Below are positions 7,731 through 15,747 of a stretch of 33,755 nucleotides of DNA, piece by piece. The notes under the pieces are model-generated. The model had not been told where the DNA came from and did no database searches. It saw only the letters and a list, made by a program, of their open reading frames with translations. Origin of the DNA: Flavobacteriales bacterium (GTDB lineage: Bacteria; Bacteroidota; Bacteroidia; Flavobacteriales_F; PHOS-HE28); contig JAGQVV010000007.1 of the NCBI GenBank assembly GCA_020437805.1, positions 21,485 through 55,239 on the forward strand, written 5' to 3'. Position numbers and translations under genes: made by a program. Each line of letters begins with the position of its first letter. Positions within the stretch are counted from its first letter, which is position 1.

Positions 7731-10700
7731 GCGCCACCAACGAAGCGGCTTTGGATGCGGTGGATATCATCATCCCTTGCTTCAATGATGGGGCATACCT
7801 GACAGAGGCCATTGAGAGCCTCGGCAGTGAGCGATCCACCGGCAAGGGCGTGATCGTGGTCAACGATGGCTCTACCGATCAAGGAACCATCACGGTCCTC
7901 GAAGGGCTTCGGGAACGGGGATTCCAGGTGATCGACACTGCGAACGAGGGTCTCGCCGCAGCACGGAATACAGGGGTCATGGCCAGTAAGGCGCCTTTCG
8001 TATTGTTCCTGGATTCGGATAATCGGATCGAGCCATCGTATCCGGAACGTGCGCTGGAGGTGTTCGTCTCCCATCCGTCCGTCGCGGTCGTGTTCAGCGA
8101 TAAACTTGAATTCGGACTCCGCACCGGTGTGGAGGAGCAGCGCGTCCCGACACTTGCGGAGGAATTGGTCGGGAACCGTGTGGATGCTTGTGCGGTAGTG
8201 CGAAGAAGCGCCTTGGACACGGTGGGTGGCTTCGATGTGGGGATGCGGGAAGGGTATGAGGATTGGGAGTTGTGGATCCGCTTGATGATCGGCGGACATC
8301 GCTTTCACCACATACCGGAACCCTTGTTCCACTACCGGGTACGTGCAGGATCCTTGCTTGGCAGAGCCTCCGATCCAGCCGTTCGTGAACGGATCCTGGA
8401 CCATATCGTCCGAAAGCATGCCGAGGTGTTCGCCGCGAACGTCGTTTCCATTGTTCCCGAACTGCATCGTATCCAGGCCAATGATCGTGCCCGGTGGGTC
8501 ACGTCCGAAGAATTGCGTGCCAAGCTCGCAGATGATCTGCTGACGTCGCAGCAGGCAACGGAGTCCATCCGGTCCCGACTGTCAAGCGTAGAGGCCGAAT
8601 TGGGCACGATCCAGGGACGGTTGGTGGATGTTGATGCCATGTATCAGCGGTCATTGGAGGCCTGGCGATCAGCAGAGCACGAGTTGAAGGAGCATTTGTC
8701 CACGCTCCGCGTCGAGGCTGAACAAAGCGAGGCGGAAAAGAGGGAGTTGGCCGGGGCCATCGAGCGGATCCGTGCGGAAGTGGAGCGCGCGGAGAAGGAG
8801 AAGGAGGCACTTTCCATCGAAGCGCATCGCTTGGTGGGTGAGACCGACAAGTTGATGCAGGCATTGTCGGCGCATCGGGAGCACACCAAGGCGCTTCAAG
8901 GCTTGATCGGCCAGTACGAAGAACGCATCAAGGCCATTGAGAGCAGTAAGCTGTTCCGTTTGAAGAAAGCCTACAACAAGATGCGGGCTTTGCTGCGCAC
9001 CTCAAGTGGTACTTCCAAGACCGGTTTCCGGTGGATGAAACGGATCACTTTCTTGATCTCCGAGAAGGGGCGACGCATCGTTCGGAGATTCCTGGCCAAG
9101 TTCTTCCGAGCCATGTATCTCATGACGGAGGATCAACCGGTACGGATCCTCCTGGGGAGCGAGCAGATGCGTTCCGCATTGGTCGCATCGGGAAGCCCGT
9201 ACGAGCAGTGGATGGCGAAGCATTTCGCACGCACCAGCGACCTGAATGATCATCGGGAACAGATCGAATTGTTCCGGGAGCGTCCTTTGGTCAGTGTGGT
9301 CATGCCCGTGTACGACCCACCTCTCGAGTTGCTCGATGCGGCCATTCGGTCGGTGGTGGATCAGGTCTATGGTGAATGGGAACTCTGCATAGCGGACGAT
9401 CTATCGCCGAACAAGGAGGTGAGAGAATGCCTCGAGCGATGGATGATCGCCGAACCGCGGGTTCGCGTTGTTTTCAGGAAGGAGAATGGTCATATCAGCA
9501 AAGCCAGTAACAGCGCATTGGATCTGGCTACTGGTGAGTACATGGCATTCATGGACCATGATGACCTGCTGGCGCCCGACGCGCTCTATCATGTGGTGAA
9601 GAGGATCAACCTGCGACCTGATACGGACATCGTGTATACGGATGAGGACAAGGTGGATGAAGAAGGCCGCCACAGCGATGCCCATTTCAAACCCCAGTGG
9701 TGCCCCGACCATCTGCTATCCCGCAACTACTTCGGACATCTCGTTGTGATGCGCTCCAGCTTGGTCCGGGAGATCGGTGGTTTCCGTGAAGGGTTCGAAG
9801 GGAGTCAGGACTACGATATCATCCTAAGGGCCACGGAGAAGGCCAAGCGCATCGAACACATTCCCAGGGTGCTCTACCATTGGAGGATACATGCTGCCAG
9901 TGCGGCACAAAGCGAAGAGGTGAAACCTTACGCCTATCAAGCAGCACGCAAGGCGTTGACCGAGGCCATGGATCGTAGGCAGGAACCGGCGGAGGTGTCC
10001 TTTCTTCATGGATACCGCGGGTATGGGATCCGCTTCACTTCGCCGTTGAAGGGAAAGGTCAGCGTGATCATTCCCACCAAGGACAAGACGGACGTGCTGG
10101 CGACCTGCGTCCACTCCTTGTTCAACCTCACCGACCATCCGGACTTCGAGGTGGTCGTGGTGAGCAACAACAGCAAAGAGCCGGCCTTTTTCGCCTTCAT
10201 GAAGGAGATGGAGCGTTTGCAGCCTGATCGATTCCGCTGGTACGAGCACAACATCCCGTTCAACTTCTCGGCGCTCATGGATTTCGGTGTTTCGAAGTCC
10301 ACGGGTGATCAGATCCTGTTCCTCAACAACGATACGGAGGTGATCCACGGCGATTGGATGCGGATCATGCACAGCTGGTCACAGCGTCCTTCGATCGGTG
10401 CGGTAGGGGTGAAGCTCCTGTACCATAACGATACGATCCAACATGCCGGTGTCATCATCGGTCTGGGTGGTGTGGCGGGTCACACATGGGTGGGCTACCA
10501 CAAGGATGGCCCAGGCTACTTCAATTACATCAACACGGTGAACAACAATAGTGCTGTCACTGCAGCGTGCATGATGGTGGAGCGCATCAAACTGGAACGT
10601 ATCGGTGGATGGGAAGAGGAATTCACCGTTGAATACAACGATGTCGACCTCTGTCTTCGCTTGCGTGAGGCCGGGTACAACAATGTCTATGTGCCGGACG

Positions 10701-10882
10701 TGTCGTTGTACCACTACGAGTCCCTTACTAGAGGGCATCCCCACATGACGAAGGAGAGCTACGAAAGACACCTCCGGGAAGTTGGCCTGTTCAAGGAGCG
10801 CTGGTCGGACTATGTGAAGGACGACCCATGCTATAACCCCAACCTTTCACGGGGCGTGCACGATTTCCAGATCGCCCTTTAA
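7727..10882 (+). CDS. Large glycosyltransferase with three GT2 domains and a coiled coil
   Basis: A 1051-residue protein. GT2 domain 1 (about 8-230) begins VDIIIPCFNDG and has a DSD motif near residue 95 plus the EGYEDWELW acceptor-side motif. A long charged coiled coil (about 260-410) and a basic linker follow. GT2 domain 2 (about 518-760) begins VSVVMPVYDPP and has MDHDD near 609. GT2 domain 3 (about 776-1045) begins VSVIIPTKDKTD and has LNNDTEV near 866, then VEYNDVDLCLRL. Domains 2 and 3 resemble the tandem pair of large rhamnosyl- or galactosyltransferase-type enzymes often found beside wzm/wzt. The coiled coil may set a distance or anchor the enzyme, as in chain-length-determining WbdD-type rulers, but that is speculative. 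Its ATGA start is coupled to wzt. Its TAA stop overlaps the convergent acyltransferase stop. Confidence 0.9.
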   Translation: MSATNEAALDAVDIIIPCFNDGAYLTEAIESLGSERSTGKGVIVVNDGSTDQGTITVLEGLRERGFQVIDTANEGLAAARNTGVMASKAPFVLFLDSDNRIEPSYPERALEVFVSHPSVAVVFSDKLEFGLRTGVEEQRVPTLAEELVGNRVDACAVVRRSALDTVGGFDVGMREGYEDWELWIRLMIGGHRFHHIPEPLFHYRVRAGSLLGRASDPAVRERILDHIVRKHAEVFAANVVSIVPELHRIQANDRARWVTSEELRAKLADDLLTSQQATESIRSRLSSVEAELGTIQGRLVDVDAMYQRSLEAWRSAEHELKEHLSTLRVEAEQSEAEKRELAGAIERIRAEVERAEKEKEALSIEAHRLVGETDKLMQALSAHREHTKALQGLIGQYEERIKAIESSKLFRLKKAYNKMRALLRTSSGTSKTGFRWMKRITFLISEKGRRIVRRFLAKFFRAMYLMTEDQPVRILLGSEQMRSALVASGSPYEQWMAKHFARTSDLNDHREQIELFRERPLVSVVMPVYDPPLELLDAAIRSVVDQVYGEWELCIADDLSPNKEVRECLERWMIAEPRVRVVFRKENGHISKASNSALDLATGEYMAFMDHDDLLAPDALYHVVKRINLRPDTDIVYTDEDKVDEEGRHSDAHFKPQWCPDHLLSRNYFGHLVVMRSSLVREIGGFREGFEGSQDYDIILRATEKAKRIEHIPRVLYHWRIHAASAAQSEEVKPYAYQAARKALTEAMDRRQEPAEVSFLHGYRGYGIRFTSPLKGKVSVIIPTKDKTDVLATCVHSLFNLTDHPDFEVVVVSNNSKEPAFFAFMKEMERLQPDRFRWYEHNIPFNFSALMDFGVSKSTGDQILFLNNDTEVIHGDWMRIMHSWSQRPSIGAVGVKLLYHNDTIQHAGVIIGLGGVAGHTWVGYHKDGPGYFNYINTVNNNSAVTAACMMVERIKLERIGGWEEEFTVEYNDVDLCLRLREAGYNNVYVPDVSLYHYESLTRGHPHMTKESYERHLREVGLFKERWSDYVKDDPCYNPNLSRGVHDFQIAL

Positions 10883-13266
10883 GGCGCGCTGGGCGGAAGG
10901 CTCAGGTCGTCCTGCAATAGGTCCGAGAGGTAGAGTTCCATCACTTCGTGCACTACGATGTCAGGCCGCTCTTCGATCACCACCTGTGGTATGAAGATCG
11001 GGGTCCACAGGTAGGTGCTGCGGCTGAAGTGCTCGCTGATGCTCGGTATCATGTATACCGAGAAGGAGTCGCGGAACACCAACAACCGGGGGGCCGTGCT
11101 GCCTGGAACCTCCTTGGTTATTGGAGTGTACTTGAAGAAGCCGCTATTCGCGAAGGAACCTACGGCCACATCCCTCGCGAGAAGGGAATCCTTGGGGACC
11201 ATGACCGGTGTGGTCCTGGTGAACACATCGTTCAGTCCGATCATCACGGCAAGATCGCCTTCCTCGTTCTCCTCAGGAAGGATAGTGAAATCAGAGAAGC
11301 GTTTCGGTGCCGCTATACAGCTATCGCCCGCATGGAGCACGCGCAGAAGTTCCTTGTAACCGTACCATGCTCCGATCGGGTTCCAGTGCGTATCCACGTC
11401 ATAGTACACGTCATGCTTTCGCCGGGCAGCGGTCAGCGTATCGCGGATATCCACCACTTCGAGTCGACCATGCGACTTGATGTACCCCAGCAGCTTGTCC
11501 AGGCAACTCGGTGTTCCGAATCGACGAAGGCGGTTCGGGAGTTTGTCGCTGTATACTGCGGATTTCTCCGGTGGAACCATCAATACATATCGGATGCCCC
11601 GTTCCGCGAGCCACTTTCTTCTTTCTTCCAGTCGGATGGCAACGGTCTCGAGGTCAGCGTCCGGAATGTCGCAGATCTCTTGGTACTTCTCCATGGTGCC
11701 CGGGCGCACGAAGAACATGAATCCATCCTTTCCGAACAATGTCCGTTCCGGCAGGGGGGAGGTATTCAGGACCAGCGCGTGGAAAAGCGAATTCCATCGG
11801 AAGAACACCTTTCGGAGACCGAAGTTCTCAGCGAAGTAGGTGGTGTATTCCGCAGGGAAGTCCATGGCACGGTGCAATTCGAATTCGGGACGCAGCGCGA
11901 GCAAGCGTTTCTCCGTGTTCTCCAGGACCGGTTCCGTTTCCGTGATCATCGTAAGCAACGGGGCTGAGATCACAACGGCGAATGCGATCGCTATGGGTAG
12001 CTGACGTCCAGGAACGTCCGGCCGTTGCACCCAGTTGTACAGGGTACGAGCGGAACCAAACAGGAAGAACAAGGTGGCAATGGCAGCGATCAAGTAAGGC
12101 GTCGGGCCGTTTCCGCTTTGTTTGTTGAGCCTCGTGAACACCGGTCCGACATCCTCCGTCACTCGGAAGAACGGATCATTGCCCATCGTAATGATCCGTA
12201 AGCGCTCATCGATGATGTCCACAGCGGCCACATGTTCGTTCGTCGCGAAGCGTTCCTTCAGATCCTCCGCGTCCCAGGTCACCGAGGCCCGCCCGACTGA
12301 GAACCGCAAACTGTCCAGCCATACGGTATCCTGTTCCATGCCCGGATCGAATCGGAGATGGCGGAGTTTGGTGCCGGATGAAAAGGTGATCCGCACGAGT
12401 TGAGGTGCGCGATTGGCGACCACGGAACGGCTCGCGTAATGGTACTTGTCGAAATTGTCCGGTCGGTCCCCATAGTAGATCTGTACTTCATCGGGGTGAT
12501 GCCAAGTACCCACAACGAGGATCTCCTGGTCATTGTCCAGGATACGGATCCCGTTCATGAACGAGAAGGTGATGAAGTACAAGACTGCCGCGGATAGCAG
12601 GACCAGGGAAAGGGCCGACAAGGACGATCGACCTTTCACCTTTGAGCGGGTCCGTCGCGGGATCCGTAGCGTCAACAACAGACCGGTCAATAAGCCAGCG
12701 ATCATGGCGGCCAGTGCTGCCTTCACGAACGCCAAAAGCACTGGTCGCAACGGCGAGAGCACCTTTGCGGTGGCAGTGGTGAAACCGACGCCAGTGGTCA
12801 TGAACGGGTCAGGACCGGTGCACGGTAACAACACCGCCCGTGCGAACGGGTCGAAGTGGATCGTGTCCATCTCGTGGAATACGGTGAAGTGCCGCAGGAT
12901 GTCCCTTGCGTCCCAGTTCACACTGCGGTATGGACCGTCAATGCGGATCGAGCGCAGCTCAAGCGTGATGCGGTCATTCCCCGGGTCGATCCGCAAGCCG
13001 TGCAGACTGTCCATTGGAGGCAGACTGAAGCTCACTTCCCGTGCTTGCGTACCGGCAACAAGCTTCGCTTGGGCCGAAGCTTTTTCGTGGAATCCATTAC
13101 CGCTGGGATCATAGAACAGCTCGATCACATTGCTCACATCGGACCGCATGGTGAGCGTGACCCGAATGTCCTGGCGCGCTTCCTTGGGAGCCTTGGTCCA
13201 ATCCCATACCTGACCGAAACACACAAGGCCAAGGATGAACGGTAGTATGCGCCGCAGCAGCTTCAT
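10879..13266 (-). CDS. AlgX/AlgJ-like SGNH acyltransferase with duplicated N-terminal domain
   Basis: A 795-residue envelope protein. The C-terminal part (about 470-795) matches the AlgX/AlgJ SGNH-hydrolase-like O-acetyltransferases. It holds the DTHWNP motif (Asp625, His627) and a Ser734 nucleophile in VFRDSFSVYM, giving a Ser-His-Asp triad. The N-terminal half is unusual. A first membrane segment (about 6-22) precedes module 1 (about 31-157). A pair of membrane helices (about 175-200 and 216-237) follows, then module 2 (about 246-369), then two more helices (about 390-408 and 422-442). The modules share LR-hydrophobic-DPG, WDA-D and DPF landmarks at nearly equal spacing and look like a duplicated beta-rich, possibly sugar-binding, domain. 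It starts 3 bp after the MBOAT stop, so the pair should move acetyl groups onto a periplasmic glycan. Confidence 0.85.
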   Translation of the reverse strand: MKLLRRILPFILGLVCFGQVWDWTKAPKEARQDIRVTLTMRSDVSNVIELFYDPSGNGFHEKASAQAKLVAGTQAREVSFSLPPMDSLHGLRIDPGNDRITLELRSIRIDGPYRSVNWDARDILRHFTVFHEMDTIHFDPFARAVLLPCTGPDPFMTTGVGFTTATAKVLSPLRPVLLAFVKAALAAMIAGLLTGLLLTLRIPRRTRSKVKGRSSLSALSLVLLSAAVLYFITFSFMNGIRILDNDQEILVVGTWHHPDEVQIYYGDRPDNFDKYHYASRSVVANRAPQLVRITFSSGTKLRHLRFDPGMEQDTVWLDSLRFSVGRASVTWDAEDLKERFATNEHVAAVDIIDERLRIITMGNDPFFRVTEDVGPVFTRLNKQSGNGPTPYLIAAIATLFFLFGSARTLYNWVQRPDVPGRQLPIAIAFAVVISAPLLTMITETEPVLENTEKRLLALRPEFELHRAMDFPAEYTTYFAENFGLRKVFFRWNSLFHALVLNTSPLPERTLFGKDGFMFFVRPGTMEKYQEICDIPDADLETVAIRLEERRKWLAERGIRYVLMVPPEKSAVYSDKLPNRLRRFGTPSCLDKLLGYIKSHGRLEVVDIRDTLTAARRKHDVYYDVDTHWNPIGAWYGYKELLRVLHAGDSCIAAPKRFSDFTILPEENEEGDLAVMIGLNDVFTRTTPVMVPKDSLLARDVAVGSFANSGFFKYTPITKEVPGSTAPRLLVFRDSFSVYMIPSISEHFSRSTYLWTPIFIPQVVIEERPDIVVHEVMELYLSDLLQDDLSLPPSAP

Positions 13267-13269
13267 CGG

Positions 13270-14724
13270 TCAGAACCGGAAATAGATGAAAGGTGCGTAT
13301 GTGTTGCTCGCCATGTGCATCACACAAAGCATCAGGATCGCCGAATGCACAAGTATGTCGCCGAACGAATAGGCGCCACGCGCAAAGGCCTGTGTACCAT
13401 TCGACCAACTTGAGGCATGAGCGCGCATGCGCTGGAGCACCGTCCGCAACAGCGGTGTGGAAGCCAATACGCCGATCGCCAATGTGGCGACCACGTCATT
13501 GCTCAAATAGAACGCTGGGTAATGAAGGCCTATACCATGCGGGTTCGTTGCGAACATGCTGCGCATGTAGTTCCACGCGCTCTCAATGTCGTTGGTATGG
13601 AAGAGTGCCCATGCCACGTTCAATACGAACATCATGTACGCAATGCCGAAGGGTGCCGGTAGTTTGTCCAAGACCTTCTGCCATCCCAAACGCTCGACCA
13701 CCAGGAACAGGCCATGGAAAAGGCCCCATATCACAAAGTTCCAGCTGGCGCCGTGCCAAAGACCGGTGAAGAAGAATATCGCCAGCAGGTTCCGGTATGT
13801 CATGAGCGTGGTGCCGCGGCTTCCACCCAAAGGGATATAGACGTAATCCCTGAACCAGGTGGTCAGTGATATGTGCCAGCGTTGCCAGAATTCGCGTACA
13901 CTGCGAGCGATGAACGGGAAGTTGAAATTCTCGAGGAACCGGAAGCCGAACATGCGACCCAGACCAATGGCCATGTCGCTGTACCCGCTGAAGTCGAAAT
14001 AGATCTGAATGCTATATGCGAAGGTGCCCAACCAAGCCACACTGGCCGGCATTGCAGCATCAGGGATGGCGAAGATGGCATCGGCCACACGAGCGGCCTG
14101 GTCGGCGATCAGCAGCTTCTTGCCAAGGCCGATGATGAATCGTCGAACACCGATCGTGAATCCTTCCAGGTCGATCCTCCGGTCATCGATCTGGGTCATC
14201 ACGTCCTGGTAACGCACGATCGGCCCGGCGATCAGCTGTGGGAACAGGGAGATGTACAATGCCAGATGGCCGATCCTCCGTTGCTCAGGGACTTCGCGCC
14301 GGTGCACGTCGATCACATAGCTAAGGCTCTGGAATGTGAAGAACGAAATCCCGATGGGCAATTGGACCGGCTCGAGGTCAGGGATCTCAAGGCCGAGATC
14401 ATGCAGGAGCACGCTCAGGTTCGCGAACAGGAAGTTGGCATACTTGAACCAGGCCAACAGGCCCAAATTGGACACGACGGCCACTGTGATCGCGATCTTG
14501 CGCGCTGTTGGGGCCGTTGCCGCTCCCAACCAAAGCCCCATGATGTAGTTCAGCAGGATGCTCCCCAGCATCACCATCACGTAGAGCGTTTCGCCCCAAG
14601 CGTAGAAGAACAGGCTTGCAATGGTGAGTATGGTGTTCCGTGCTTTCAAGGTCCCTGCGGAGAGGACCAACAGGAGCACCACCGGCAGAAAGAGGAAAAG
14701 GAAGACCGGCGAACTGAAGACCAT
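13270..14724 (-). CDS. MBOAT-family O-acyltransferase (AlgI-like)
   Basis: A 484-residue polytopic inner-membrane protein of the AlgI/DltB type, which passes acyl groups, usually acetyl, from the cytoplasm toward an envelope acceptor. Diagnostic stretches are FSSPVFLFLFLPVV at the start, FFYAWGE near 40, and REFWQRWHISLTTWFRDYVY with His284. FTGLWHGASWNF carries the expected catalytic His324, and the protein ends in APFIYFRF. Length and topology are normal for the family. It is the first gene of a two-gene operon with the AlgX-like protein. That pairing, beside a glycan export locus, argues for polysaccharide O-acetylation rather than teichoic-acid D-alanylation. The acceptor glycan is inferred from position only. 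Confidence 0.95.
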   Translation of the reverse strand: MVFSSPVFLFLFLPVVLLLVLSAGTLKARNTILTIASLFFYAWGETLYVMVMLGSILLNYIMGLWLGAATAPTARKIAITVAVVSNLGLLAWFKYANFLFANLSVLLHDLGLEIPDLEPVQLPIGISFFTFQSLSYVIDVHRREVPEQRRIGHLALYISLFPQLIAGPIVRYQDVMTQIDDRRIDLEGFTIGVRRFIIGLGKKLLIADQAARVADAIFAIPDAAMPASVAWLGTFAYSIQIYFDFSGYSDMAIGLGRMFGFRFLENFNFPFIARSVREFWQRWHISLTTWFRDYVYIPLGGSRGTTLMTYRNLLAIFFFTGLWHGASWNFVIWGLFHGLFLVVERLGWQKVLDKLPAPFGIAYMMFVLNVAWALFHTNDIESAWNYMRSMFATNPHGIGLHYPAFYLSNDVVATLAIGVLASTPLLRTVLQRMRAHASSWSNGTQAFARGAYSFGDILVHSAILMLCVMHMASNTYAPFIYFRF

Positions 14725-14768
14725 ATTGTACGCGGCTGGGCGTAGCGGCGAAAGTAGCCCGAGGGGGT

Positions 14769-14798
14769 GGATATGAACCGGTGATCGGTTGAATATCC
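14769..14798. promoter_or_regulatory. Imperfect palindrome/hairpin in the MBOAT-MORN divergent gap
   Basis: GGATAT-g-AACCG is matched by CGGTT-ga-ATATCC around a 5-base centre, giving eleven pairs with a small internal loop. It lies 45 bp upstream of the MBOAT start. It could act as an operator for the minus operon or fold in a leader RNA; no known site is matched. Confidence 0.45.
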
Positions 14799-14839
14799 AA
14801 TGTTAGATCCATGTTAAGCCAATGTGGATCCATTCTTAC
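14797..14839 (+). repeat. Two imperfect 21-22 bp tandem repeats in a promoter region
   Basis: Unit 1 (14797-14818) and unit 2 (14819-14839) share CCAATGT, GATCCAT and a TTA end. The unit length is two helical turns. Each unit is itself made of two half-copies that begin with CCA. They end inside the candidate -7 element of the MORN gene, so a bound protein would block or recruit polymerase. Confidence 0.5.
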
Positions 14840-14844
14840 CTTTG
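14837..14844 (+). promoter_or_regulatory. Candidate Bacteroidota -7 promoter element (TACCTTTG)
   Basis: TACCTTTG fits the TAnnTTTG element used by the primary sigma factor of Bacteroidota and lies 27 bp before the MORN-protein ATG at 14872. A transcript start near 14851 would leave a leader of about 20 bases. I found no good TTG-type -33 element at the expected spacing. Confidence 0.5.
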
Positions 14845-14871
14845 GTCGAGCAACTTGCTGAAGGTCACCTC

Positions 14872-15267
14872 ATGAAGCATCTTCTTTTCCTCCTGTTCCT
14901 CGCGCTGGGTCTGAATCTGAGCGCTCAGGAACTACTGGGCCAGGAGTTCTGGCCGAATGGTTCATTGCGCGCCACACGCTACGCTGAAGGAGATCGGGTG
15001 CACTTCATCACCTACCACGAGAATGGTAAGGTGAAGGAGGTGGGTTGCTTCCGGGACGGACATCGGGATGGCACGTGGAAGCAGTTCACGGACCAAGGCA
15101 CGCTCTTGGCGCAAGCCAGCTTCAAGAATGGGGAGCGGCAGGGCGTGTGGGAGTTCCGCAGCGAAGGTGACAAGCCCGTGGGAGAACTCACCTACCGCAA
15201 CGGCGTGTTGCTTCATGGCAAGCGGTTCGACGCCGATGGTTTGGTGGCCGCGAACAGGACCTACTGA
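14872..15267 (+). CDS. Secreted MORN-repeat protein
   Basis: A 131-residue protein with a clear signal peptide (KHLLFLLFLALGLNLSAQ, cleavage near residue 19) followed by repeated MORN-type units of about 22 residues. The units are recognisable from EFWPNGSLRATRYAEGD, YHENGKVKEVGCFRDGHRDGTWKQF and FKNGERQGVWEFRS. Proteins of this shape are annotated in many Bacteroidota as YwqK-like, but that toxin-antitoxin label has little support for exported forms. Function is unknown; a periplasmic or surface beta-sheet scaffold is the most that can be said. I chose the ATG at 14872 because it starts the signal peptide; the in-frame ATG at 14824 would prefix 16 residues and lie upstream of the candidate promoter element. 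It is a single-gene unit convergent with the mini-GldL genes. Confidence 0.85.
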   Translation: MKHLLFLLFLALGLNLSAQELLGQEFWPNGSLRATRYAEGDRVHFITYHENGKVKEVGCFRDGHRDGTWKQFTDQGTLLAQASFKNGERQGVWEFRSEGDKPVGELTYRNGVLLHGKRFDADGLVAANRTY

Positions 15268-15292
15268 TCCATTCGGAAGGGATGGAAGGTCC

Positions 15293-15490
15293 CTACTCGT
15301 CGAGCAATGTCCTGAGTGCGTGGGTCCGTGCCACTTTCACCGCAAGCACCAACAAGGCCGATGCCTGTACCACCGTTCCGAAGAGCAGTTGGATGTTGGC
15401 CGTGGGCCAGTGTAGCAGTTTGAAGATGCCTCCGATGGTGATCATTGCAGTACCGACCAACAGCAGGGAAAGTGCGATCCGGGTCTTCAT
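15293..15490 (-). CDS. 65-residue two-helix membrane protein resembling the GldL membrane domain (copy 1)
   Basis: Two hydrophobic helices (about 5-23 and 33-52) flank a short loop with FKLLHWP at 23-29. The F-K-x-x-H-x-P signature between two helices is what the N-terminal membrane domain of GldL shows. GldL is the inner-membrane motor subunit that, with GldM, powers T9SS secretion and gliding. The long cytoplasmic tail of GldL is absent, so this is not GldL itself. The copy aligns without gaps to its neighbour at 15550-15747, with about 25 of 65 positions identical by my count, so the two are tandem paralogs. It is the last gene of a three-gene minus-strand unit. Function is unknown; a link to energised membrane complexes is a guess based on likeness. 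Confidence 0.75.
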   Translation of the reverse strand: MKTRIALSLLLVGTAMITIGGIFKLLHWPTANIQLLFGTVVQASALLVLAVKVARTHALRTLLDE

Positions 15491-15549
15491 GGTTCCAAGG
15501 TTTTCATGATGAATGCATGACCAAGGGATGGGTAACGGTCTTGACCCGA

Positions 15550-15747
15550 TCAGCGGTCCAGGAAGTCCTTGAAGCCGGGGTATCGGGATACTTTCAATGC
15601 GAGAATGAACACGGCGACCGCCTGAATGGATGAAGCCGAGATCAGGATAGCTCCGGTATTGGGCCAGTGTTGGATCTTGAACAAGTTCCCGATGATCCCG
15701 ATACCAAGACCCAACAGCAGGAGTACGATCGCACCACGTGCGGTCAT
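15550..15747 (-). CDS. 65-residue two-helix membrane protein resembling the GldL membrane domain (copy 2)
   Basis: Same length and architecture as the downstream paralog: helix 1 at about 6-23, the FKIQHWP loop motif at 23-29, helix 2 at about 34-52, then a short basic-acidic tail ending FLDR (copy 1 ends LLDE). Its start overlaps the stop of the VOC gene by ATGA, which supports this start codon and translational coupling. A 59-bp gap separates it from copy 1. The His-Trp-Pro core is strictly kept in both copies, which suggests a functional rather than decaying duplication. No known family name can be assigned with confidence beyond the GldL-like membrane region. Confidence 0.75.
   Translation of the reverse strand: MTARGAIVLLLLGLGIGIIGNLFKIQHWPNTGAILISASSIQAVAVFILALKVSRYPGFKDFLDR

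Noticed and set aside
13873-14745. 290-residue plus-strand open frame
   Set aside because: It is antisense to the MBOAT gene, whose catalytic motifs are intact; the translation is low in hydrophobic structure and rich in Asp/His/Gln.
14872-15267. Calling the MORN protein a YwqK-type antitoxin
   Set aside because: It has a signal peptide and no toxin gene beside it; the antitoxin label seen on such proteins is not supported here.
15256-15292. Nested inverted repeats (GGACC/GGTCC and TCCAT/ATGGA) between the convergent MORN and mini-GldL genes
   Set aside because: They might form a bidirectional terminator, but stems are only 5 bp with long loops and no flanking T-run, so not listed as a feature.
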